This document shows, piece by piece, positions 1-6,333 of a stretch of 36,717 nucleotides of DNA (position 1 is its first letter; each line of letters starts with the position of its first letter). Source of the DNA: Deltaproteobacteria bacterium (GTDB taxonomy: Bacteria; Myxococcota; B64-G9); NCBI GenBank assembly GCA_016935365.1, contig JAFGRB010000194.1, forward strand, positions 1 through 36,717, read 5' to 3'. The translations under genes were made by a program, and so were the position numbers. The notes beneath the pieces are model-generated. The model was not told where the DNA came from and did no database searches. It saw only the letters and a program-made list of their open reading frames with translations.

Positions 1-77
1 AGGCCCCAGCGGGGCCTTCCAGACGTGCAAGCCCCCTTTGGAGGGGGCTTCCTAATACCTCGCCCTCTGGGCGAGGT
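1..77. terminator. Three back-to-back perfect hairpins
   Basis: Three stem-loops lie end to end: arms 1-7/11-17 (loop AGC), arms 29-37/42-50 (loop TTGG), and arms 57-65/69-77 (loop TCT). The stems have unrelated sequences of 7-9 bp with no mismatches. They lie upstream of the first gene, so the simplest reading is one or more terminators of a gene outside the window. No long T run follows any of them, so intrinsic termination is not certain. Confidence 0.45.
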
Positions 78-83
78 TGATTA

Positions 84-113
84 TTCGCAAGGCCAAGATC
101 ACCATCGTATTAT
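84..113 (+). promoter_or_regulatory. Possible sigma70-like promoter of the response-regulator operon
   Basis: TTCGCA at 84-89 and TATTAT at 108-113 are separated by 18 bp, in the only AT-rich stretch before the first gene. The -35 match is partial (4 of 6). It would leave a leader of about 60 nt before the start at 183. Confidence 0.3.
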
Positions 114-182
114 AGGCTATCACATTGCCACGCCGAGGCCCGCGGAGTAGACTCGGCAGCAGCTTGTTGTAGGGAGAGGCGC

Positions 183-1547
183 ATGCCGGGCAAGGTGCTC
201 CTGGTCGACGATCAACCCGAGGTCCGCGAGCTGCTCGCCGAGCTGCTGGCGGGGCGCGGGTGGGAGGCGGTCGGCTTCGCCGACGGCGACCGGGCCCTGG
301 CCGCCCTGGGCGAGGGAGACGGCGAAGTCGATCTGGTCGTGCTGGATCTCGATCTGGGACCCGGCGCCCGCGACGGGCTGAGCGTGCTCGGCGATCTGAA
401 GGCGCGCTTCGCGGATCTGCCGGTCGTCATCCTCACGGGCAAGGGCACGGTCGACGACGCGGTGCGGGCCATGCGACTGGGGGCGACCGACTTCATCGCC
501 AAGGACCCGCGGCTGGGCGAGCGCTTCGGGCTGCAGATGGACAAGCTCGATCGCATGCTGGCCGTGCTGGACGACAATGAGCGCCTGCGGGAGCAGAATC
601 GCTTGCTGCGGCAGCGGGCCGGCCTGGACGCCGAGCTCGTGGGCGCCGAGGCGGGCCTGCGGGCGGTGATGGATCAGGTCCGGGCGCTGGCCGACATCCC
701 GCGCCCGGTGCTGATCCTGGGCGAGCGCGGCACGGGCAAGGAGCTGGTGGCGGGCGCCCTGCACCGGCTGAGCCGGCGCGCCGAGGGGCCCTTCGTGACG
801 CTGAACTGCGCGGCGCTCACGGCCAGCCTGGCCGAAGCCGAGCTCTTCGGCCGCGAGAAGGGCGCCTACACGGACGCCCGCGAGGCGAGGCCCGGCAAGT
901 TCGAGCTGGCGGACGGCGGCACGCTCTTCCTCGACGAGGTGGGCAACATGCCCCCCGAGCTCCAGCAGAAGATCCTGCGCACCATCGAGTACCAGCGCTT
1001 CGAGCGGGTCGGGGGAAGCCGGTCGCTGCAGGTCGATGTGCGGCTGGTGGCCGCCACCAACGCGGACCTCCAGGCCGAGATGGAGGCGGGTCGTTTCCGG
1101 CGCGACCTGTACGACAGGCTGGCCTTCGACACGATCGTCGTGCCGCCCTTGCGCCTGCGACGCGAGGACATCCCGGCGCTGTGCCGGGCCTTCATCGAGC
1201 GCTTCCGGCACGAGGTCTCGGGCGTGCGCTGCCGGGAGATCTCGGACGCGGCCCTGGCGCGGATTTCGGCGCTGGAGCTGCCCGGCAACGTCCGCGAGCT
1301 CCGCAACTTGGTCGAGCGGGCGGCCTACCGCTGCCGCGGCGAGCGGATCGAGGTCGAGGATCTGAACCTGTCGGAGCCGCGCCCGCACGAGCAGAGCGCG
1401 GACTTCCACTCGGCCGTTGCGGCGTACGAGCAGCGGCTGCTCGTGTCGGCGCTCGAGGGCCGCAGCCTGGCGGATGCGGCCAGGGCGCTGGGGCTCGGCT
1501 ACGATCAGCTGCGCAGGCTGGTCAAGAAGCACGGGATCGCGAGATGA
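183..1547 (+). CDS. Sigma54-dependent response regulator (NtrC family)
   Basis: Phosphorylation-controlled transcription activator that remodels sigma54 RNA polymerase. The receiver domain covers residues 1-115, with phospho-acceptor Asp55 and Lys107. A helical linker leads to an AAA+ domain (about 150-385) with Walker A GERGTGKE at 180-187 and Walker B ending Asp251-Glu252. A Fis-like helix-turn-helix lies near 424-450. Length (454) is normal for the family. The sigma54-contacting loop, normally GAFTGA, reads GAYTDA at 227-232: Tyr for Phe is conservative, Asp for Gly is unusual, and the key Thr230 is kept. SD GGGAGAGG precedes the ATG. The stop overlaps the next gene, so the activator and the cyclase are translationally coupled. 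No histidine kinase is present in the window. The candidate sigma54 promoter of pspA, 1.6 kb downstream, is a possible target (inference). Confidence 0.93.
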   Translation: MPGKVLLVDDQPEVRELLAELLAGRGWEAVGFADGDRALAALGEGDGEVDLVVLDLDLGPGARDGLSVLGDLKARFADLPVVILTGKGTVDDAVRAMRLGATDFIAKDPRLGERFGLQMDKLDRMLAVLDDNERLREQNRLLRQRAGLDAELVGAEAGLRAVMDQVRALADIPRPVLILGERGTGKELVAGALHRLSRRAEGPFVTLNCAALTASLAEAELFGREKGAYTDAREARPGKFELADGGTLFLDEVGNMPPELQQKILRTIEYQRFERVGGSRSLQVDVRLVAATNADLQAEMEAGRFRRDLYDRLAFDTIVVPPLRLRREDIPALCRAFIERFRHEVSGVRCREISDAALARISALELPGNVRELRNLVERAAYRCRGERIEVEDLNLSEPRPHEQSADFHSAVAAYEQRLLVSALEGRSLADAARALGLGYDQLRRLVKKHGIAR

Positions 1548-2605
1548 GCACGGTCGGCCACATCCACATCGTCGATGGCGACGAGTTCTCCCGCAACCTG
1601 ACGGCCGAGCTGCTCGCCTCCAACGGGCACGAGGTGAGCTGTTGGCCGGACGGCGTGAGCGCGGTATCGGCCGCGGAGGCCACGCCGCCCGATCTGATCC
1701 TGCTGGACCTGGAGGTCCCCAACATGGACGGCTTCCAGGTCTTGCAGGTGCTGCGCCAGAGCCAGAGCTGCGCTCCGGTGCCCGTGCTGGTCTTGAGCGG
1801 CCTGCGGGGCGAGGAGATCCTGCTGCGCTGCCTGCGGCTGGGCGCCGACAACGTCCTCTTCAAGCCCGTGTCCCACGAGGAGCTGCTGGCGTGGATCGAG
1901 AACCTGCTCGTGCGCAAGCGGCGCTACGATCGGCTGGCCAACGTGATCCGCCGGCACCTGGACCCCAGCGTGGCCTACCAGATCATGAAGAGCCCCGATC
2001 AATCGCTGGACATGTGCCGGGTCCACCTGGCGGTGCTGTTCTCGGACCTGCGCGGCTTCACCCGGGTGGCCGAGTCGCTCGAGCCCGAGCAGACCGCCTT
2101 GCTGCTCAACAGCCTGTTCGAGGAGCTGGTCGGCTGCGTGGTGCGCTACGGCGGCACCCTGGACAAGTTCCTGGGCGACGGGCTCATGGCGCTGTTCGGC
2201 GCGCCGATCAACTACCCGGACAACGAGAACCGGGCGGTCTGCGCCGCGCTGGACATGCTGCAGGCCATCAAGAAGCTCGACCAGAGCTTCGTGCCCCTGA
2301 CGGGCGAGCCGGTGCACATGGGCATCGGCATCAGCGCCGGCGAGGCGGTCGTGGGACCGCTGGGCTCGACGGCCCGCCGGAACTACACGGCCATCGGCGA
2401 CACGGTCAACGTGGCGGCTCGCCTGACCGCCCTGGCCCTCGGCCGGGAGATCATCATCAGCCACTCGGTCCAGGAGCGCCTCGACGCGCAGTTCCGGGTC
2501 AAGGCGCTCGAGCCGACGCTGCTCAAGGGCAAGAGCCAGCCGCTGGCCATCTACCGCGTGCTGCCCGAGCAGACCGTCCAGGTGGTGCTGCGCCGGAAGA
2601 TCTAG
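1544..2605 (+). CDS. Response-regulator adenylate cyclase (REC-CHD, class III)
   Basis: 353-residue fusion of a receiver domain (1-120; Asp55, Lys107) to a class III nucleotide cyclase domain (about 160-345). The catalytic set is complete: metal-binding Asp168 (FSDLRGF) and Asp212 (LGDG), adenine-selecting Lys208 and Asp286, and transition-state Asn289 and Arg293 in GDTVNVAAR. The Lys/Asp pair predicts ATP rather than GTP as substrate, so cAMP is the expected product. The start is taken at the ATG inside ATGA shared with the upstream stop; the frame is open further upstream but the receiver begins exactly here. Both genes of this operon carry receivers, so one unseen kinase may drive both transcription and cAMP output (inference). 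Confidence 0.93.
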   Translation: MSTVGHIHIVDGDEFSRNLTAELLASNGHEVSCWPDGVSAVSAAEATPPDLILLDLEVPNMDGFQVLQVLRQSQSCAPVPVLVLSGLRGEEILLRCLRLGADNVLFKPVSHEELLAWIENLLVRKRRYDRLANVIRRHLDPSVAYQIMKSPDQSLDMCRVHLAVLFSDLRGFTRVAESLEPEQTALLLNSLFEELVGCVVRYGGTLDKFLGDGLMALFGAPINYPDNENRAVCAALDMLQAIKKLDQSFVPLTGEPVHMGIGISAGEAVVGPLGSTARRNYTAIGDTVNVAARLTALALGREIIISHSVQERLDAQFRVKALEPTLLKGKSQPLAIYRVLPEQTVQVVLRRKI

Positions 2606-2687
2606 TATTACAGCCAGGTGCAGATTCGCCAGAAAGCCCCGAAGGAGCGGAATATAATAGCCCAGGGCGAAGACCTGAGCCGTATAC

Positions 2688-2957
2688 ACATCTTCTCCGT
2701 CGCAAGGTTTTCCGCTGCGAAGCGGCGGGGGGATAAAGCCTGGGGCTTCAGCCCTGAGCCTCATACATCTTCTCCGTCGCCGTTCTCCGCTGCGAAGCAG
2801 CGGGGGGATAAAGCCTGGGGCTTCAGCCCTGAGCCTCATACATCTTCTCCGTCGCCGTTCTCCGCTGCGAAGCAGCGGGGGATAAAGCCTGGGTCTTCAG
2901 CCCTGAGCCTCATACATCTTCTCCGTCGCCGTTCTCCGCTGCTTCGCAGCGAAAACC
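2688..2957. repeat. Array of ~75-bp tandem repeats with palindromic cores
   Basis: Three and a half direct copies begin at 2688, 2765, 2840 and 2914 (periods 77, 75 and 74 bp). Each copy contains a 7-bp-stem hairpin CCGCTGC-GAA-GCAGCGG; copy 1 has AGCGGCGG in the right arm. The last copy carries the same hairpin with the loop in the opposite orientation (TTC) and runs into GAAAACC. That end mirrors GGTTTTCC of the first copy, so the array is bounded by an inverted repeat (2706-2723 against 2941-2957, one-base indel). Copies 2 and 3 are almost identical. It lies in a 650-bp gene-free interval (2606-3258) between the cyclase and pspA. The 25-codon period keeps frames open on both strands, but there is no protein-like content. 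Confidence 0.85.
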
Positions 2958-2960
2958 CGG

Positions 2961-3004
2961 ATCTCGGAGCTTGCCAAACCCATTCTTTCCTTGCGCTCCG
3001 AGAT
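2961..3004. other. 10-bp inverted repeat with 24-nt loop
   Basis: ATCTCGGAGC at 2961-2970 is the exact reverse complement of GCTCCGAGAT at 2995-3004. It directly follows the tandem repeats and lies about 190-230 bp upstream of the -24 element of pspA. It could be a regulator site or a structured end of the repeat array. The remaining 3005-3089 shows nothing recognisable. Confidence 0.4.
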
Positions 3005-3089
3005 GTGTGACAAGCGATTCAGAGCTGCTCGCGATTGCTGATCTTCTTTCCCAGGGCTTGAACGCTTGCGCGCGCATGGCGGGCCAATC

Positions 3090-3102
3090 GGCGGATTCCG
3101 CC
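3090..3102. promoter_or_regulatory. Palindrome GGCGGA-T-TCCGCC, candidate upstream activator site
   Basis: A 13-bp perfect palindrome centred about 95 bp upstream of the pspA -24 element, a distance typical of enhancer-binding-protein sites. Assignment to any regulator is speculative. Two tandem GGCGCC palindromes follow at 3104-3115. Confidence 0.25.
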
Positions 3103-3189
3103 TGGCGCCGGCGCCGGGCGCCGATCGATTCATCGGGTTCAACCGGCCCAAGCCCTCTCGCCAGCAGCCGTTTCCCGAGGAAGGCCCGC

Positions 3190-3205
3190 CGGCATGCCCC
3201 TTGCT
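3190..3205 (+). promoter_or_regulatory. Sigma54 (-24/-12) promoter of pspA
   Basis: CGGCATGCCCCTTGCT matches the consensus TGGCAC-N5-TTGCW with exact spacing: GG at 3191-3192 and GC at 3203-3204, 10 bp between. Transcription would start near 3215, leaving a leader of roughly 44 nt that contains the AAAGGAG ribosome site. pspA of enterobacteria is the textbook sigma54-dependent stress gene, and a sigma54 activator is encoded 1.6 kb upstream here. No transcript data are available. Confidence 0.6.
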
Positions 3206-3258
3206 TGGATCCGGGCTGGAAGCGACGAGACGACGATCGAGAGCAAAGGAGTATCGAC

Positions 3259-3969
3259 ATGGGAATCCTCGGACGGATCAACGACATCATCCGCTCCAAC
3301 CTCAACCTGCTCATCTCCAAGGCCGAGAACCCGGAGAAGCTGCTCCGGCAGGCGATCCTGGACATGGAGGATCACCTGCGCAAGGCGCGCAAGCAGGTCA
3401 TGGGCACCCTGGCCGCGGAGAAGCAGCTGGAGAAGAGGCGCGAGTCCGTCCAGCGCGATGCGCAGCGCTGGGAGAAGCGGGCGGAGCTCGCGCTGGAGGC
3501 CGGCGATGAGGACCTGGCGCGGCAGGCGCTGGCGCGCAAGGGCGAGCTCGATCAGCGGGCCGAGGGGATGGAGGAGCGGATCCGGATCCAGCGCGAGTAC
3601 GTCGGCGCGCTCAAGCAGAGCCTCGCCTCGCTGGAGGAACGCCTGCGCGAGGCCCGCGCGCGCAAGGACGCGCTCGTCGAGCGGGCCCGCTCGGCCGCCG
3701 AGCGCCGCAAGAACGCCGAGCTGCTCGATCCGCTCGAGGAGACGAGCCCGATCAAGGAGGCCGGCGGTCCCGCGGGCACGCTGGAGCGCATGGAGGACCG
3801 GGTGCGCGAGCTGGAGAGCAAGGTCGAGGCCTACGCCGAGATGGCCGATCCGGGCCAGCTGGACGAGCCCGATCCGGCGCTGGATGCGCACTTCAGCTCC
3901 CTGGAGCAGAGCCAGGAGGTCGAGGGACAGCTCGAGGCCCTCAAGGAGCGCCTGGCCAAAAAGGACTGA
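3259..3969 (+). CDS. pspA: PspA/IM30 phage-shock protein A
   Basis: 236-residue, almost wholly helical PspA/Vipp1 (ESCRT-III-like) family protein. The N-terminal amphipathic helix (MGILGRINDIIRSNLN), used for membrane binding, is followed by long charged coiled-coil helices to about residue 215. Length is close to the usual 220-230. Family members polymerise on stressed inner membranes and block proton leakage. The start is the ATG 8 nt after AAAGGAG; upstream in-frame ATGs would add non-homologous sequence. It has its own sigma54-type promoter and is separated by 125 bp from a second pspA paralog. Confidence 0.92.
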   Translation: MGILGRINDIIRSNLNLLISKAENPEKLLRQAILDMEDHLRKARKQVMGTLAAEKQLEKRRESVQRDAQRWEKRAELALEAGDEDLARQALARKGELDQRAEGMEERIRIQREYVGALKQSLASLEERLREARARKDALVERARSAAERRKNAELLDPLEETSPIKEAGGPAGTLERMEDRVRELESKVEAYAEMADPGQLDEPDPALDAHFSSLEQSQEVEGQLEALKERLAKKD

Positions 3970-3993
3970 GGGCCTGGGACGATCCAGGTGCGC

Positions 3994-4050
3994 GGCCGGT
4001 GCATCCGGCCGAACGCGCCTGTTGACTTGATGCGGTTCAGGCCATATCGT
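3994..4050 (+). promoter_or_regulatory. Hairpin and sigma70-like promoter of the second pspA operon
   Basis: A GGCCGG-TGCAT-CCGGCC hairpin (3994-4010) follows the first pspA. Then TTGACT (4022-4027) and TATCGT (4045-4050) are spaced by exactly 17 bp, matching sigma70 hexamers at 5/6 and 4/6. The start site would be near 4057, about 38 nt before the second pspA. The hairpin lacks a T tract, so read-through from pspA is likely too. Confidence 0.5.
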
Positions 4051-4094
4051 CGGCTCATTCGGGACTTCGGGCCCGGGGAGTCCAGGAGCACGCC

Positions 4095-4778
4095 ATGGGC
4101 ATCCTCGAACGCACACGGCACGTCATTCGGGCCGATCTGAACGATCTGGTCAGGAAAGCCAGGAACCCGGAGGAGGTCCTGGCCGCCTACCTGGAAGACC
4201 TCGAGGCGGTGCGCGCCGAGGCGAGCAGCCTCCGGGCGGCCGAGTCGGCCGAGCGGGACGCCTTCGAGTCTCGGCTCCGAGATCTGCAATCCGCCCAGGA
4301 CAACTGGGTCGCGAAGGCCCGCAGCGCGGTCCGGCAGGGCGAGGAGGCTCTGGCCCGCGCGGCGCTGGACAAGAAGCTGGACCTCCAGGACGAGATCGAC
4401 GCGGCCCGCGACGAGCTCGAGCAGCGCCGGGCTTCGCTGGAGGTGCTGGAGGACAGCCTGGAGTCGCTGCGCTTGCGTATCTCGGAGGTCGGCCGCAAGC
4501 GCCGGGAGCTGAGGATGCGGCGCCAGGTGATCCAGGCCCGATCCGAGCTCCAGCAGGCCATGAACCGGCTGGAGGCGGACCGGGACGCGCCCTTGATCGA
4601 GGAGGCCGAGCAGGGGCTGAGCGAGATCGAGAGCAGCCTCGAGGCCTCGGAGGCCCTGGACGCGGAAGGTGTGGAGCGCAGGATGCTCAAGCTGGAGGCG
4701 GATGCGCGCAAGCGGCGCCGCGAGCAGGTCATCGCGGACGAGCTCGACGCGATCAAGGCGGAGCTGAAGAAAGGCTGA
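4095..4778 (+). CDS. Second PspA/IM30-family paralog
   Basis: 227 residues, starting with the same MGILxR N-terminal amphipathic helix and continuing in long heptad-like helices. It is clearly diverged from the first pspA: shared N-terminal pattern (IRxxLNxLxxKAxNPExxL) but a different C-terminal region rich in Glu/Arg. A strong SD (AGGAG) lies 8 nt before the ATG. It is the first gene of the run leading to NfeD and flotillin; PspA-type proteins linked to NfeD/flotillin genes are known elsewhere (for example LiaH or YdjF contexts in Bacillus). It probably acts as a membrane scaffold specialised for the flotillin module (inference). Confidence 0.88.
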   Translation: MGILERTRHVIRADLNDLVRKARNPEEVLAAYLEDLEAVRAEASSLRAAESAERDAFESRLRDLQSAQDNWVAKARSAVRQGEEALARAALDKKLDLQDEIDAARDELEQRRASLEVLEDSLESLRLRISEVGRKRRELRMRRQVIQARSELQQAMNRLEADRDAPLIEEAEQGLSEIESSLEASEALDAEGVERRMLKLEADARKRRREQVIADELDAIKAELKKG

Positions 4779-4815
4779 ACGGGCGGCCGTCGGTGGCCGC
4801 GAGGTGAGTCGGCGG

Positions 4816-5565
4816 ATGCTGGACCTGGTACGAGAAGAGGAGTGGGTGGCCCACCTGACCGGGCTGGGCTTCGAGGAGCTGCTGAGCATCCTCGATGACG
4901 AGAGCCCGGCCGACCTCTGCGAGCGCTATGCCGAGGTGGCCGACCGCTACCTGGTCCTCAGCGGCAAGGGACACCGGAGCGATGCCGAGGAGCTGGAGCT
5001 CGACGTGCTCGACTCGGCCCTGCGGGTCCTGCTGGGCGAGACCAGCTTGCTCGTGCTGGCCGGCCGCCTGCTCACGGTGCTCAAGGTGGCCTGGACCTCG
5101 GCGGTCGTCTTTCGCCTGCCGGCGCCGCCGAGCGATCTGCTGCTGAGGACCCGGCTGGATCTGGGCCGGCTGGGGCGGATCGCCGAGATGGGGCTCAAGG
5201 GGCCTGTCCCGGTGGAGACGGGCTGGATCGCCGAGCGGGCCAGGCGCGCATCGGAGGCCGCAGCCGCGCTGAGCGAGCTCGAGGCGGGGCGCGGGACCTG
5301 GGGCTGGCTCAGCCGCAAGCTCGTGGCGCGCCGCGGCCTGAGCAAGCTGCTGGACGGGCTGACGGCCGCAGGCGCACCCGAGGAGGCCTGGGAGGCTGCC
5401 CGGGGACTGTTCAGCCCGGATCGCAACTCGTCGGCCGAGCTGGTCCAGCGCTTGATGATCTGCCACCAGGCCGTGGGGCTCGTCGACTGCATGGCGATCG
5501 CCCAGAAAGCCAGCCGCTGGGTGCGCGACCTGGCTGCCCTGGTGCGCGAGGGCCTCGGGGCCTGA
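4816..5565 (+). CDS. Unrecognised helical protein of the PspA-flotillin operon
   Basis: About 249 residues, no family recognised. It is soluble and helix-rich with no signal peptide or convincing membrane span; the hydrophobic stretch LLVLAGRLLTVLKVAW (near 80-95) could be a buried helix. It is acidic in the N-terminal half and basic or mixed in the C-terminal half. The ATG at 4816 is preferred because GAGGTGA at 4801-4807 is a good ribosome site 8 nt before it; a GTG at 4804 would add four residues but overlap that site. It lies 37 bp after the pspA paralog and 56 bp before the NfeD-like gene, so it is co-transcribed. A role as adaptor between PspA and flotillin is a guess from position only. 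Confidence 0.75.
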   Translation: MLDLVREEEWVAHLTGLGFEELLSILDDESPADLCERYAEVADRYLVLSGKGHRSDAEELELDVLDSALRVLLGETSLLVLAGRLLTVLKVAWTSAVVFRLPAPPSDLLLRTRLDLGRLGRIAEMGLKGPVPVETGWIAERARRASEAAAALSELEAGRGTWGWLSRKLVARRGLSKLLDGLTAAGAPEEAWEAARGLFSPDRNSSAELVQRLMICHQAVGLVDCMAIAQKASRWVRDLAALVREGLGA

Positions 5566-5621
5566 GGAGCTGGGCGGCGGGAAGTGAAGGCCGCCCGAAA
5601 ACGCGAAAGGAGTCGTTGGCC

Positions 5622-6287
5622 ATGATGACCTTGTACCTCATCTGCTTGCTGGTCGGACTGGTCTTCGCCGTGCTGTCGTTCATCTTCTCCGGCGGGTTCG
5701 AGGCCTCGGTGGACACGGCCGGCGACGTGGGCGTGGACGCGCACGTGGACGTCGGCGCGGACGGCGACATCGTCGGCGGCGATCACGGCGTGGGCGACGT
5801 GCACTTCCCGCTCTTCAGCCCGGTGGTGCTGGCCTCCTTCGTGGCCGCTTTCGGCGGCGGCGGAATCATCGGGCTCAAGCTCCACCTGGGCTCGCTGAGC
5901 GTCCTGGTCGGCCTGGGCGGCGGAGCCGGCCTGGGCCTGCTGATGGGGTACATCGTCATGAAGCTCTACAAGCACCTGGAGACGAACGCGCTGACCACGG
6001 TCAGCAGCATCATCGGCCAGATCGGCGAGGTGACCGAGGCCATCCCCGCCGAGGGCGTCGGCCAGATCTCGTTTTCGGGCAAGAGCCAGCGCATCAGCGG
6101 GCCGGCCCGCGCCGAGGAGAAGAAGGACATCAAGCGCCACGCCATGGTCACCATCACCCGGGTCGTGGGCGGGCTGTACTTCGTGCGCGAGCACGTCGAT
6201 GAGAAGCTCAGGGACCTCGCGGCCGAGGAGAGGGAAAAGGCCGAGAAAGCCGAGAAAGCCGAGAAAGCAGAAGAAAAGACCGAATGA
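5622..6287 (+). CDS. NfeD/YuaF-like membrane protein
   Basis: 221 residues. N-terminal membrane helix (about 4-24), a Gly/Asp/Val-rich loop, two further membrane helices (about 65-80 and 90-115), then a soluble beta-rich domain (about 130-190), the arrangement of short NfeD (YuaF/YqiJ) proteins with a C-terminal OB fold. These proteins are coded beside flotillins and needed for flotillin assemblies. The tail is an Ala-Glu-Lys run built on three exact 9-bp copies (GCCGAGAAA, 6240-6266). The start at the ATG 9 nt after AAAGGAG is preferred over an upstream TTG at 5616. The OB-fold assignment rests on context and pattern, not on alignment. Confidence 0.8.
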   Translation: MMTLYLICLLVGLVFAVLSFIFSGGFEASVDTAGDVGVDAHVDVGADGDIVGGDHGVGDVHFPLFSPVVLASFVAAFGGGGIIGLKLHLGSLSVLVGLGGGAGLGLLMGYIVMKLYKHLETNALTTVSSIIGQIGEVTEAIPAEGVGQISFSGKSQRISGPARAEEKKDIKRHAMVTITRVVGGLYFVREHVDEKLRDLAAEEREKAEKAEKAEKAEEKTE

Positions 6288-6333
6288 CCTTTCACGCTAA
6301 CGAGTAGCTAACCCGGTTCATCAGGGAGGATCC

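Noticed and set aside
2688..2957. CRISPR array
   Set aside because: The units are contiguous with no unique spacers and the period is about 75 bp with the whole unit conserved. No cas gene is present.
2618..3010. Open frame of 130 residues through the tandem repeats
   Set aside because: It exists because the repeat period is a multiple of 3. Its protein is just the repeat translated (FSAAKQRGDKAWGFSPEP), and other frames and the other strand are open too.
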